The notes: generated by a model from the letters alone, not told the origin. Shown: positions 1 to 8,702, counted from the first letter of the stretch. The stretch: DNA of 57,281 nucleotides from Nitrospiraceae bacterium (GCA_020347665.1 CP070737.1:1300183-1357463), one strand, 5' to 3'. Made by a program: numbers and translations.

Positions 1-321
1 GTGGAGGCTGTGTGCGAGCGCAAGTTTGGTCCCGGTGGACCTTTCCATTCCGACACACCCGGCCCCTGGAAAGATAGTCGCAAAGTACGCATGGCCGCCC
101 AGGTTCACGATAAACGCTTCAGGGAGTGCGTGGCGCTTCAGGCCCAGTACGTGTACGATACATTCGGCAAATTCCCTGGTAGCGTGCCCTCCATGTTTCT
201 CATCATGTACCTGCAGGCGCATCATATCGACCTGGATTTTTATGACAAGTTCTACAAACCTGGAGCTTATTTGAAAACGCATTCAACGCACATGGAGCAG
301 TGGCATTCTAGCAAAGATTAA
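1..321 (+). CDS. Uncharacterised protein, C-terminal part (cut by window edge)
   Basis: The frame is open from the first base and ends at TAA 319-321, giving 106 residues. A GTG at base 1 could be read as a start, but the gene most likely begins before the window. The visible part is soluble and rich in His, Tyr and Phe, with HHIDLDFYDKFYKPGAY followed by a THSTHMEQWH tail. I have a general impression of similar C-termini in conserved proteins of unknown role, but no function can be assigned. No signal peptide or membrane segment is visible in this part. Confidence 0.6.
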   Translation: MEAVCERKFGPGGPFHSDTPGPWKDSRKVRMAAQVHDKRFRECVALQAQYVYDTFGKFPGSVPSMFLIMYLQAHHIDLDFYDKFYKPGAYLKTHSTHMEQWHSSKD

Positions 322-524
322 ATGAAAGTTGCTTACGGGTCGGCCCTAAAGATGAAAATGTATAACAAGGTTCTGCTGAAAAATCGAACCAGTATGGCCT
401 TTTTTGATTGTGTTTGATTTATTATTTGCAAATCAGTTTTTTGCGCTTTATGTGCTTCATGGTTCGATTCACAGAGCTTTGCGTTATCAATTTCCGTCTG
501 TACTCTTCAATATAAGGCAAGTTT

Positions 525-722
525 CTAAAGTTGAGGAGTATAGGAAGTTTTTTTTAAAAAAAGTCCTGTAACTTTTAGCCTTTTAATCTCCTCAAGTATT
601 TCCTCTTTGTTAATCAATCCCTTATCATGAAGAAGGTTGATTATAGCTTCTTGGGTGACGGTATTCGCCATGAGGAGTTCTTCAAAGGGTACAAGTTCTT
701 TCGGATCGAGTTTTTCTGCCAC
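525..722 (-). CDS. Small conserved-looking acidic protein, 65 aa
   Basis: The reading frame starts at GTG 722 and encodes a charged, helix-prone protein (MAEKLDPKELVPFEELL at the start, then KEEILEEIKRLK). It is probably cytoplasmic and has no cysteines or membrane segment. The ribosome binding site is weak, and the C-terminal tail (LFLKKTSYTPQL) runs through an A/T run, so the true end or intactness is uncertain. Function is unknown. The neighbours (a 125-aa unknown on the same strand and a ferritin-like gene) give no clear hint. Confidence 0.5.
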   Translation of the reverse strand: MAEKLDPKELVPFEELLMANTVTQEAIINLLHDKGLINKEEILEEIKRLKVTGLFLKKTSYTPQL

Positions 723-761
723 ATGGCATAGCTAACCTAATCTCACCGTTATGGGCGTGAT

Positions 762-1139
762 TCATATTATTTGCTCAAAAAAAGTAAATCCTTCACCACG
801 AGCTATAAATTTTTTCAAATCAACTACTTCATTTGTCATATAATCAGCAGGCTCCTTATTTTTATAATCGAATATACCCTTTGTTTCATTAAAAACCCTT
901 CTGAAACCTATTTGGACAATATCACCAGGAGCAATTGGACTTTTCAAGTCATGACGGTACATCTCGAAATAATAGAGTTTTTCATTACAACGTAAGCGGA
1001 CATATGGAGAGTTTCTGTCTTTGTATATCACTCTACCAAAAACATGGTGTATTCCAGAAGGTTCAACTTCAATTCTAAACCTTTTTGGCCCATTTTTTTT
1101 CGAATCCATACACTTATAGAAATAGTCTTTGAATCCCAT
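762..1139 (-). CDS. Uncharacterised protein, 125 aa
   Basis: An ATG start at 1139 opens a soluble basic protein with many aromatic and charged residues (FRIEVEPSGIHHVFGRVIY, YYFEMYRHDL, GDIVQIGFRRVF). The alternating hydrophobic and polar pattern suggests a mostly beta structure. There is no signal peptide, membrane segment or recognisable catalytic motif. It lies 39 bp upstream of the 65-aa gene on the same strand, so the two may be cotranscribed. I do not recognise the family. Confidence 0.5.
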   Translation of the reverse strand: MGFKDYFYKCMDSKKNGPKRFRIEVEPSGIHHVFGRVIYKDRNSPYVRLRCNEKLYYFEMYRHDLKSPIAPGDIVQIGFRRVFNETKGIFDYKNKEPADYMTNEVVDLKKFIARGEGFTFFEQII

Positions 1140-1411
1140 AAAATAAATTAAGAGTCAGTATTATATTTCTATGTTAACTTTTCGAGAGGAAAAAGAATAG
1201 TGTACGGAATCATGAATTATATTAAGGAAACTCGAAAGGGTTTCCCGCAAGTGAGTGTCTACAAAACCGGGGGAATTCCATTATCTAAAAATGAACAGCC
1301 CTTCCACAGAAAATAATATTGACGTATCCGGCTTTGTATGATAGTTTTATACATATTCTCTCAATCCGTAAGAAAGTGAATCTCTATCATTATTTCCAGG
1401 AGGTGGCAGAT

Positions 1412-1918
1412 ATGCTAAGATCGCTGTTTTCGCGAAAATCTCCCAGAAAAGAAACAAGGCTGAGACATGTTCTGTATCTGGGATCTCTGGTAGAAAGACA
1501 GGCTGAAGCATTCTACCGACATTTGGCACAACAGGCATATGATAAGGATGTGAAAGAATTATACCTTAGCCTATCTAAAGACGAGGCAAAACATTTTAGT
1601 TTTCTTAATAACATACTTTCTGGTTGGAAACCCCTTCCTGCAACGAAGGAAGATTTGGAAGCGATGGATGCCGGCGCTAGGTTAAGAAATCTGTTCTCAT
1701 CTCCGCCGAGTCCCGACGCAACAGTAGAGGAGGTTACGGAGTATGCCATGAATGCAGAAAAGAAAATGGTAATTTTCTACCTCGATTTCAAAAATGAATT
1801 CGTTTACGAATGGAAGAAGATAAAATTGTGGAAAATGATAGAAGAAGAGAAAAGCCATGTCAAAAAGTTATCCGACATGCTCTCCTCCCTTCATGAACGC
1901 AGGTTAATAGCTGAATGA
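1412..1918 (+). CDS. Ferritin-like / rubrerythrin-type protein
   Basis: The protein of 168 residues looks like a four-helix ferritin-like domain. The first half has VERQAEAFYRHLA followed by LSKDEAKHFSFL, an E...ExxH pattern expected for a di-iron site. The second half repeats it with YAMNAEKKMVIFYLDF and MIEEEKSHVKKL. No rubredoxin domain is present, so a peroxidase reaction like that of rubrerythrin would need an outside electron donor. The start is set by AGGAGG at 1398-1403, eight bases before ATG 1412; the frame is open 31 codons further upstream but without an equally good site. A role in iron handling or peroxide defence is inferred from the fold only. Confidence 0.75.
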   Translation: MLRSLFSRKSPRKETRLRHVLYLGSLVERQAEAFYRHLAQQAYDKDVKELYLSLSKDEAKHFSFLNNILSGWKPLPATKEDLEAMDAGARLRNLFSSPPSPDATVEEVTEYAMNAEKKMVIFYLDFKNEFVYEWKKIKLWKMIEEEKSHVKKLSDMLSSLHERRLIAE

Positions 1919-2107
1919 AGAAAAAGCCTGCAGGGTCAGATCAGCTTCATTAATTATCAATCGGTACGACTTGTTGACTTCATGATGAAATATTTATGCT
2001 CTCTTCCTTCTTATAACTCTCAACTTTCAGTACTCAACTAATACTGAATGTTACAGACGGGCATACACAATTGTCGTTTAGTGTAGATAAGGATTTAAGA
2101 AAAACAT

Positions 2108-2473
2108 TTATTTAATGGTGAAGGTGTAGCTCCCTTTCTGCCCTTTCTGCTTATGTTTGTCTTTATTTTCAAAAATCCATTTCACGGTATATACACCAGC
2201 CTTTAACCCATCTATAAGTTTCGCCTTTATTGTTGTTAAACCCTCTGAATTTGAAAATTGTGTTTTCTTGGAAACCTTATTCCCGTTTTCATCAAACACC
2301 TCAACATTGCAGCCTTCAGTATGAAGATGCCCGGTCATTTTGAATATTACTTCTTTAGGTGGTTCGGTCAATATGTCTCCTTTATCAGGTGTAGCCTCTA
2401 ACCAAACTGAATGAGTGTAAGCGATTTGGGGGATTATTAATAAAAAAAGTAGTATGAGTGTAATCTTTTTCAT
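2108..2473 (-). CDS. CopC-like periplasmic protein
   Basis: A signal peptide is visible (MKKITLILLFLLIIPQIAYT) and the mature part begins with HSVWLEATPDKG, matching the start of CopC/YobA domains, where an N-terminal His can bind copper. The rest (TEPPKEVIFKMTGHL, LKAGVYTVKWIF, SYTFTIK) fits the Ig-like beta fold of that family. About 121 residues is the usual length for the lone domain. ATG 2473 is chosen because GGGAGG lies nine bases upstream; ATG 2479 is the alternative. No CopD membrane partner lies beside it, so involvement in copper binding is family-based inference. Confidence 0.6.
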   Translation of the reverse strand: MKKITLILLFLLIIPQIAYTHSVWLEATPDKGDILTEPPKEVIFKMTGHLHTEGCNVEVFDENGNKVSKKTQFSNSEGLTTIKAKLIDGLKAGVYTVKWIFENKDKHKQKGQKGSYTFTIK

Positions 2474-2518
2474 TCTCATCAACCTCCCATAACTTCAAAA
2501 TCATACATTAGAGATTAA

Positions 2519-2716
2519 TCATAAATTAAAGAAAAGGACAGCGACTCCAAGAGAAGCCATGACAGTTAATATAACCATTAATAAATAATCTGCGAATCCT
2601 TTGTCGCTCTGAGGTGTCTGTAAAGGGTCAGCTTTACTTTCACTCCTACTCATTGACTCAGATGCATCTTTAATCTCTGTTATCACTTCTAGTACTCCCG
2701 ATATTTCTTTGCTCAT
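2519..2716 (-). CDS. Small tail-anchored membrane protein, 65 aa
   Basis: A polar Ser/Glu/Lys-rich N-terminal half is followed by one hydrophobic segment at about residues 44-64 (YLLMVILTVMASLGVAVLFF), so it is probably a single-pass membrane protein. The ATG at 2716 has a good ribosome binding site (GAGGAATAA). It lies 45 bp upstream of the CopC-like gene on the same strand and may be cotranscribed with it. Family and role are not recognised. Confidence 0.5.
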   Translation of the reverse strand: MSKEISGVLEVITEIKDASESMSRSESKADPLQTPQSDKGFADYLLMVILTVMASLGVAVLFFNL

Positions 2717-3235
2717 ATTCGTTATTCCTCCAATGTTTTATTCACTAAATTGGATAATCTAAAGCAATTAATATGCCAATATTAATAGTCAACATTATTT
2801 AGCTGCAAAAAGCCTTTAATACTTGGTGTTATGGTTTTTGGGGATATTAATTTTAGATAGAAATAAGTCTCAGGAACTATCTGTTAGTGACATTTAACGC
2901 CTAAGTAGGCCAATTTACGCATTTGTTTGTGTTGATTTCGGTTTGGTCTTCTTTTAACACAGTTTAAAAACATTTTTCAGGAAGAAGCTTTTTTTCTCCG
3001 ATTAGCACTTATAATCGGTAATCCTCAATTTTTACTGTCCTCCAGAATTGAATAGCAGCAGGTGAAGGTGTTAAATCTTGATCGATCTATCGATGTCGAA
3101 TATCTCGGGCATCAGAATCCTCACTTCGATATGTAATAGTTATTCTAAGAGCTTCCAATTTTTACTGACTTGCAGGGAGAAAATTCTTAATCTTCCGTTC
3201 TTTTGTTGATGTCGAGGCTTTGAGATTTACATTTA
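2717..3235. other. Non-coding stretch of about 520 bp
   Basis: No convincing open frame is seen on either strand. The region is AT-rich and holds a 7-bp inverted repeat (CCGATTA at 2998-3004, TAATCGG at 3012-3018) and a 12-base direct repeat (CAATTTTTACTG at 3026-3037 and 3156-3167). It must carry the promoters for tupBC and for the leftward pair at 2.1-2.7 kb, but no clear -35/-10 pair was found. A tungstate-binding gene (tupA), often found at this position, is absent. Confidence 0.5.
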
Positions 3236-3949
3236 ATGTATAATCCTAATATGGCTCTTCTTATTGAAGGTTTTCAAAGGGCTTTTTCCCTGCTCGTTCA
3301 TCTTGATCCGGAACTGCTTGGCATTATCTATCTATCCATGAAAGTCTCAGGGCTTGCGCTCTGCATAGCAGCGATCTCAGGCATACCCCTTGGTGCAGTC
3401 ATAGGGCTCAGGCGGTTTTTTGGGAAAGGGCTTGTCGTGAGCATTCTGAATACCTTTATGGGCCTGCCCCCGGTTGTTGTTGGTCTCTTCCTGTATCTTA
3501 TTCTTTCACGGAGCGGTCCAATGGGCTTTATGGGACTGCTCTATTCACCGACTGCGATGATTATGGCACAGATAATACTGGCATTACCGATTATCATCGC
3601 GCTGTCTCTTGCCGCGGTTACGTCGGTTGATGAGACAGTGAAGCAGTCCGCGCAGGCGCTCGGAGCAACATCCGGGCAGATTTCATATCTTGTTATCAAT
3701 GAGGCCCGTTACTCAATCATGGCAGCAGTGATCGCTGCGTTTGGCCGCGTGATCGCAGAGGTTGGGGCGGTCTTAATTGTCGGCGGTAACATAGCCGGCT
3801 ATACACGGGTTATGACGACGACGATTGCCCTTGAAACAGACAAAGGAGATTTTGAGCTCGCACTTGCCCTCGGTATCGTACTTCTGGCCATATCGTTGAT
3901 CGTGAACGCGGGGCTCCACCTTATCCAGAAGAAAGGGGTAAGGTCGTGA
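3236..3949 (+). CDS. tupB: Tungstate ABC transporter permease
   Basis: The 237-residue inner-membrane permease has about five or six hydrophobic segments. The coupling-loop region QSAQALGATSGQISYLVINEA is the EAA motif that contacts the ATPase. The sequence from MGLPPVVVGLFLYLILSRSG to GGNIAGYTRVMTTTIALET is typical of the TupB branch of molybdate/tungstate permeases. It overlaps the ATPase gene by four bases (GTGA), so the two are coupled. The start is ATG 3236, with ATG 3251 possible; neither has a strong binding site. A tungsten uptake role fits the formate dehydrogenase at 8.8-13.9 kb. The binding protein is not adjacent. Confidence 0.85.
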   Translation: MYNPNMALLIEGFQRAFSLLVHLDPELLGIIYLSMKVSGLALCIAAISGIPLGAVIGLRRFFGKGLVVSILNTFMGLPPVVVGLFLYLILSRSGPMGFMGLLYSPTAMIMAQIILALPIIIALSLAAVTSVDETVKQSAQALGATSGQISYLVINEARYSIMAAVIAAFGRVIAEVGAVLIVGGNIAGYTRVMTTTIALETDKGDFELALALGIVLLAISLIVNAGLHLIQKKGVRS

Positions 3950-4680
3950 ACAGAAATCTTACAGTCGAAATCAAAGATATCGGCAAGTCCTATCGCGGTG
4001 TGAAGATACTGAAAGATTGCTCATATGTTTTTGAGAAAGGCAGAATGCATGCGCTTATAGGGCCGAACGGGAGCGGCAAGTCGACGCTCTTAAGAATCTG
4101 CGGATTGATCGAAATTCCTGATAAAGGACAGATTACATACTATGAAAATAATCATGCAGTAGAACATACGATTGAACTGAGGCGCAGGATATCGATGGTT
4201 TTTTCAAAAGACGGACTGTTTAATACCACTGTTTTCAAGAATGCATCGTATGGTCTCAAGGTAAGAGGCACCGGCTTTCGTGCTCGGCATGGGCGCGTTA
4301 AAGAGATATTAAAGACCGTTGGTCTCTGGGAGAAAAGAAAACAGAGTGCAAAAACGCTTTCAGCTGGTGAAGGGCAGCGGCTGGCGATTGCGCGCTCTCT
4401 CGTGATTGATCCGGAAATCATATTTCTTGATGAACCGACGGCATCATTAGACCCGGCGAATACAGCACTCATCGAAAATATCATAAAAAAGCTTATAAGA
4501 GATACGCATAAAACTGTTATTATGGCGACACACAATATGTTTCAGGCCCAGCGGCTTTCTGACAGAATTATTTTCATGCATGAAGGCGAACTCTATGATG
4601 AAGGGCTGACAGACGACTTTTTCGAACGACCAAAGAATGAGATCGCATATCAGTTTTTGTCAGGAAAGCTCATATACTAA
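3946..4680 (+). CDS. tupC: Tungstate ABC transporter ATP-binding protein
   Basis: This ABC ATPase of 244 residues has Walker A GPNGSGKST (about 39-47), signature LSAGEGQRLAIARSL, Walker B IIFLDEPTASLDP and the switch histidine in MATHNMFQAQ. The signature carries AGEGQ in place of the common SGGQ, which is frequent in the TupC/WtpC group. It starts at GTG overlapping the tupB stop. Its stop overlaps that of the convergent TauE-type gene at 4677-4680, so no intergenic terminator exists between them. It powers tungstate import with TupB. Confidence 0.85.
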   Translation: MNRNLTVEIKDIGKSYRGVKILKDCSYVFEKGRMHALIGPNGSGKSTLLRICGLIEIPDKGQITYYENNHAVEHTIELRRRISMVFSKDGLFNTTVFKNASYGLKVRGTGFRARHGRVKEILKTVGLWEKRKQSAKTLSAGEGQRLAIARSLVIDPEIIFLDEPTASLDPANTALIENIIKKLIRDTHKTVIMATHNMFQAQRLSDRIIFMHEGELYDEGLTDDFFERPKNEIAYQFLSGKLIY

Positions 4681-5651
4681 ACAAAATATTGCAGAATATA
4701 TTTCAGAGAAACATATAACACAACAAGGCCAAGGATAAGCTTGATAGCTCTTTGAGGCATGAATTTCTGCAGCCGGGCTCCAAGGTATATCCCCATGAAT
4801 CCTCCGAAGCCAAAAAGAATACCCAGCAGCCAGTCCGGGGATGTTTGCATGTCTGTTTTTAGCGGCAGCACCGTATAAAAGATTATTCCGGCAATAGACG
4901 TCAGGAACGTACCGGTTAGGGCGGCACCGGCAACCGTATACACCGGAAGACGAAACACAGTCACACAAAAGGGTGCTATGATCGCGCCACCTCCTATCCC
5001 GTATATGCCACCGATAATTCCGACGAAAAAAGAGAGGAGGAACATGGGTACGGTGCGGAAGGTGAAAATCTCTCCCCAGAATTCATAGGTTACCCTTTGA
5101 AAGGAAAAAGATATGGTTTTGATAACTGCTTCAGATGGCAGGCCGGCTGCAACGCGTGAATGCTGACTTTTTCTAAGATGACTGGTCCTCTGGCCAAACT
5201 TTTTTTCCAGTTCATCTGTTTTTGAATGTTTATTACGAAATTTCGCGATGACCTCAGACATCAGTCGGATTCCTATATAAAGGAGCACACAGCCGACAAA
5301 AAATTTAAATGAACGGATATCAGGCACATATTGAATACGCAGTACATAACCGATGAAAACTCCCGGAACCGTCCCGATTACAATGACCCAGGTGAGCGGC
5401 CAGGCCATTCTGCCTTCTTTTATGAAACGCAGAACACCACCGGGGATTGCTACAATGTTAAAGAGAAAATTCGTCGCACTGACAGATGGTGTGGTAAAGT
5501 GCAGGACACTCATCTGGAAAGGCAGGAGCAGAAATGCACCGGACAATCCTCCCATTGATGCGAAAAACGATATGACGAAGGCCACGAGAGGCGGAATGAA
5601 TACATACGTTTCAACGCCTGAAATCGGGAATACCATAGATAAAAAATCCAT
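4677..5651 (-). CDS. TauE/SafE family sulfite/anion exporter
   Basis: The integral membrane protein of 324 residues has two halves of hydrophobic segments separated by a polar cytoplasmic loop (about residues 130-175). Each half carries the family glycine-rich motif: ASMGGLSGAFLLLPF early and GGIYGIGGGAIIAPF later. These repeats mark the TauE/SafE (DUF81) family, which moves sulfite, sulfoacetate or other small anions across the inner membrane. The substrate cannot be read from the sequence. The gene points away from leuC and ends against tupC with overlapping stop codons. Confidence 0.8.
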   Translation of the reverse strand: MDFLSMVFPISGVETYVFIPPLVAFVISFFASMGGLSGAFLLLPFQMSVLHFTTPSVSATNFLFNIVAIPGGVLRFIKEGRMAWPLTWVIVIGTVPGVFIGYVLRIQYVPDIRSFKFFVGCVLLYIGIRLMSEVIAKFRNKHSKTDELEKKFGQRTSHLRKSQHSRVAAGLPSEAVIKTISFSFQRVTYEFWGEIFTFRTVPMFLLSFFVGIIGGIYGIGGGAIIAPFCVTVFRLPVYTVAGAALTGTFLTSIAGIIFYTVLPLKTDMQTSPDWLLGILFGFGGFMGIYLGARLQKFMPQRAIKLILGLVVLYVSLKYILQYFV

Positions 5652-5762
5652 GTTAGATTATAAAATCATTAAGAATTAATTACACTATCTTTTCTTCGCC
5701 GGGCTGTCTTACGGCGGCATGCGAATTGCGGTATGCAGTAAGATTACCACGAGAGCTTATCT

Positions 5763-5792
5763 TTGCCTTTCTGATGTACCCTGTATTAGAAT
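5763..5792 (+). promoter_or_regulatory. Candidate promoter for leuCD
   Basis: TTGCCT at 5763-5768 and TAGAAT at 5787-5792 are separated by 18 bases and lie about 70 bp upstream of leuC. The match to a sigma-70 promoter is fair. No leader peptide rich in leucine and no obvious T-box was seen in the leader. Confidence 0.35.
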
Positions 5793-5861
5793 ATGATATT
5801 TCCCATCCGGATTAACCGGGTTCTTCAGTATTTTTGAGGCATTTCTTAAAAAGGTAATGCA

Positions 5862-7157
5862 ATGGGCATGACATTAACAGAGAAGATTTTCAGTGCGCAC
5901 CTGAGGGATGAGCCGTTTCCGGGGACCAAGGTTCTTGGGCTGGATGTTGTTCTCTGTCATGAGATTACGACACCCATAGCAATCAATGACCTTGTTAAGA
6001 GGGGTAAGGACAGGGTGTTCGATCCGGCAAAAATAAAAGCAGTAATTGACCATGTTACCCCTGCGAAGGACTCACAGACGGCAGAGCAGGGCAAGATTTT
6101 GAGGAACTGGGCACGGAGACATAACATCAAAGACTTTTTTGATATCGGCCGTAATGGCATCTGTCATGCGCTCTTCCCTGAAAAGGGATTCATCCGACCG
6201 GGTTATACGGTAATCATGGGGGACTCCCATACCTGTACCCATGGGGCCTTCGGCGCGTTTGCCGCTGGGGTGGGTACAACTGACCTTGAAGTCGGTATCC
6301 TGAAAGGGGTTTGTGCCTTTAGAGATCCGGCGACCATAAGGATAAATATCATCGGAAAAGTTCCGGACGGGGTATACGCAAAGGATATCATCCTGAAAAT
6401 AATTAAAACACTGACGGTCAAGGGAGCAACTGACTCGGTCATGGAGTTTCACGGTGATGTTGTGCGGAACATGACAATGGAGAGCAGGATGACGCTCTGT
6501 AATATGGCGATAGAAGCGGGCGGAACAACAGGGATCTGCATGCCCGATGAAGTGACGGTTGATTACCTGTGGGAATACGTATCATCAGATTTCAGGGACA
6601 GGGATGAAGCGTTTCAACAATACCGGACCTGGTGGTCTGATGAGAACTGTACATACAGCACAGTAAGGAACGTAGATGTCACAGCTCTTGAACCGCAGGT
6701 AACCTATGGGTATAAACCTGACGAGGTAAAAAATATATCCGAGATAGCAGGTTTGCCTGTTGACCAGATCTATATCGGTTCCTGTACGAACGGAAGACTC
6801 GAAGACCTCAGGATCGCGGCAGCGTATTTAAAGGGAAAGACGATTTCCCCAGCGGTAAGGGGGATTGTTTCACCGGCTACGCCCAGGGTTTTTCAGGATG
6901 CAAACAGGGAAGGAATCATACAGATTTTTATGGATTCCGGGTTTTGCGTGACAAACCCGACCTGCGGGGCATGTCTGGGCATGAGTACCGGAGTGCTTGC
7001 GCCGGACGAGGTCTGCGCATCAACAACGAACAGAAACTTTCCCGGAAGGATGGGAAAGGGCGGTATGGTGCACCTGATGAGCCCGGCAGTTGCTGCAGTA
7101 ACAGCACTGGAAGGGAAGATCGCGGATCCAAGGAACTACAAGAGGAAAGAAATCTGA
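5862..7157 (+). CDS. leuC: 3-isopropylmalate dehydratase large subunit
   Basis: This aconitase-fold enzyme of 431 residues isomerises 2- and 3-isopropylmalate in leucine synthesis together with the small subunit. The [4Fe-4S] ligands are visible as C308 (IGSCTNGR) and C368/C371 (TCGACLG), along with GDSHTCTHGAFGAFAAGVG. The length fits the shorter archaeal/bacterial HacA-like LeuC branch (about 420 aa), so homoaconitase-type activity cannot be excluded from sequence. AAGG lies seven bases before ATG 5862. The stop overlaps the leuD start by one base. Other leu genes (leuA, leuB) are not in the window. Confidence 0.93.
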   Translation: MGMTLTEKIFSAHLRDEPFPGTKVLGLDVVLCHEITTPIAINDLVKRGKDRVFDPAKIKAVIDHVTPAKDSQTAEQGKILRNWARRHNIKDFFDIGRNGICHALFPEKGFIRPGYTVIMGDSHTCTHGAFGAFAAGVGTTDLEVGILKGVCAFRDPATIRINIIGKVPDGVYAKDIILKIIKTLTVKGATDSVMEFHGDVVRNMTMESRMTLCNMAIEAGGTTGICMPDEVTVDYLWEYVSSDFRDRDEAFQQYRTWWSDENCTYSTVRNVDVTALEPQVTYGYKPDEVKNISEIAGLPVDQIYIGSCTNGRLEDLRIAAAYLKGKTISPAVRGIVSPATPRVFQDANREGIIQIFMDSGFCVTNPTCGACLGMSTGVLAPDEVCASTTNRNFPGRMGKGGMVHLMSPAVAAVTALEGKIADPRNYKRKEI

Positions 7158-7681
7158 TGAAACAGTTTGGCGGCAAGGTCCTTTTTCTGGACCGGGCAGA
7201 TATCAACACTGACGAAATTATACCGGCAAAGTATCTGACTGAAATATCAAAAGAAGCCCTGAAGCCGCATATGCTTGAAGCCCTGAAGCTTGAGGGATTT
7301 GATCAGAGAGCTCGGTCAGTGGGGGAAGCCGGGGTGATTATTACGCGTGATAATTTCGGATGCGGTTCTTCGCGGGAGCATGCAGTTTGGGTTTTTGAGG
7401 TGAATAATATACACGTCGTGATAGCCTCGGGCTTTGCCCGGATCTTCAGGCAGAACATGTTTAACTGCGGCATGCTCGCGATAGAACTTTCAGCGAAAGA
7501 AATCGATATGCTCTTTGCACACAATGGCCACAACGCAAAGGTATCCGTAGACTTTGAAAAAGACACGCTAACGGTCTCCTCAGACAGGGGTGCCGAAACA
7601 ATTGCGTATCAGATTACTGATTTTGATAAGGAACTGGTGAAAGCAGGCGGCTGGGTAGAATTTGCAGATACAAAGTATTGA
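7157..7681 (+). CDS. leuD: 3-isopropylmalate dehydratase small subunit
   Basis: The swivel-domain subunit of 174 residues pairs with LeuC. Family motifs are NTDEIIPAKYLT near the N-terminus, DNFGCGSSREHAVW, and ASGFARIFRQNMFNCGM. The frame is open far upstream inside leuC, but ATG 7157 is preceded by GAGGAAAG and overlaps the leuC TGA, giving a normal-length protein. The 1-base overlap indicates translational coupling for equal subunit amounts. Confidence 0.93.
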   Translation: MKQFGGKVLFLDRADINTDEIIPAKYLTEISKEALKPHMLEALKLEGFDQRARSVGEAGVIITRDNFGCGSSREHAVWVFEVNNIHVVIASGFARIFRQNMFNCGMLAIELSAKEIDMLFAHNGHNAKVSVDFEKDTLTVSSDRGAETIAYQITDFDKELVKAGGWVEFADTKY

Positions 7682-7951
7682 GAGACCAATTTCAAATGAG
7701 GCAATGACAGACGACAAAGTTCAAATGCCAAATGTATGTCTGGTGAGACAATGGTAAATGACACAGATCAGATATCAAAGAATGTAACATCAAAAAAGAG
7801 AACAATGAATGAACTGCCAGATCAGCTTTGTCTTTTTGTTATTTGGCATTAGGATTTGATTAGACATTTGGATTTTAACATTTGACATTGCTTTATCTGG
7901 CATTTGCCATTCCTGCCTGGATAGACAATCTGAACAATATTCTTCAGACAG
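7682..7951. repeat. Degenerate CAAATG/CATTTG repeat patch
   Basis: This intergenic stretch carries many imperfect copies of short words such as CAAATGCCAAATG in its left half and their complements (CATTTGGATT, CATTTGACATT, GGCATTTGCCATT) in its right half, so the two halves are loosely self-complementary. It has no open frame of note. The pattern resembles decayed intergenic repeat elements rather than a regulator. It separates leuD from the RidA-family gene. Confidence 0.45.
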
Positions 7952-8029
7952 ATGCTTTTATTATGTGGCATCGATGCATCGAATCCATATGCTTGCATCT
8001 TGCATCCTTTTTCCTGTATTTTTGAAGGG

Positions 8030-8491
8030 ATGACACCTGAAAATAGATTAAGAGAGCTTGGTATTACGCTGCCTGAGGTGCCGCAACCTCTTGGTTCCTA
8101 TGTGCCGTTCGTGAGAACCGGAAACCTTTTTTATGTCAGCGGCATGCTACCGCTTAAAGAGGGAAAGTTGGTGCGAACCGGGCGCGTGGGCGACGCAGTT
8201 ACCCTTCAGGAGGCGATTGAGGACGCACGCAGTGCAGCGATAAATGCCCTTGCAGTGGTGCGGTCTGCTATTGGCACTCTTGACAACGTCGAGCAATGCA
8301 TAAAGATAACAGGATATATAGCGTCTTCCCCAGACTTTACTGACCAGCCAATGGTACTCAATAGTGCTTCAGATCTTCTGTTTGAGATATTCGGAGAATC
8401 CGGCAGGCATGCACGGGCAGCCGTGGGCGTTCCCGTACTCCCGATGAATTCTCCTCTGGAAATAGAATTCATCTTTGAAGTCAGGCAGTAA
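8030..8491 (+). CDS. RidA/YjgF/YER057c family protein
   Basis: The protein of 153 residues matches RidA-like enamine/imine deaminases: GNLFYVSGMLPLKEGKL, EAIEDARSAAINALAVVRS, ITGYIASSPDF and RAAVGVPVLPMNSPLEIEF, where the R and terminal E are usual pocket residues. Members hydrolyse reactive 2-aminoacrylate-type intermediates from PLP enzymes. The branch starting MTPENRLRELGI with extra N-terminal residues is common as a stand-alone gene. ATG 8030 follows GAAGGG very closely, so the binding site is poorly spaced; the open upstream extension does not look like RidA. Confidence 0.8.
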   Translation: MTPENRLRELGITLPEVPQPLGSYVPFVRTGNLFYVSGMLPLKEGKLVRTGRVGDAVTLQEAIEDARSAAINALAVVRSAIGTLDNVEQCIKITGYIASSPDFTDQPMVLNSASDLLFEIFGESGRHARAAVGVPVLPMNSPLEIEFIFEVRQ

Positions 8492-8603
8492 TATCTCCTG
8501 TCGCAGTCAGATCGCTTCTTTCATTGAACACCTTGATAATTAATGTCGAAATCAATGATCTTTTATATTTAAATATTATTGTTTATAAAATAAGAAAAAG
8601 GGA

Positions 8604-8644
8604 TTGACAAGTAATTGGGTTGGGTATAATATGTAACCAATTAC
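8604..8644 (+). promoter_or_regulatory. fdh promoter with operator-like palindrome
   Basis: TTGACA at 8604-8609 and TATAAT at 8625-8630 (15-base gap) form a strong-looking promoter about 200 bp before fdhA. A perfect inverted repeat, GTAATTGG at 8611-8618 and CCAATTAC at 8637-8644, brackets the -10 box, so a bound dimer would block RNA polymerase. The regulator is unknown; the repeat does not match the FNR or IscR sites I know. Confidence 0.55.
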
Positions 8645-8702
8645 AGGGGCATTTACAGCAGTTCTACCTTTTCTTGTTCTGACTTGTGTGAGGGGAGTTT
8701 TT

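Noticed and set aside
3026-3167. Direct repeat CAATTTTTACTG as regulator sites for tupBC
   Set aside because: Copies are 130 bp apart, AT-rich and not palindromic; chance is a fair explanation.
6944-7156. Upstream extension of the leuD frame
   Set aside because: Lies inside leuC; family length and the ribosome site support ATG 7157.
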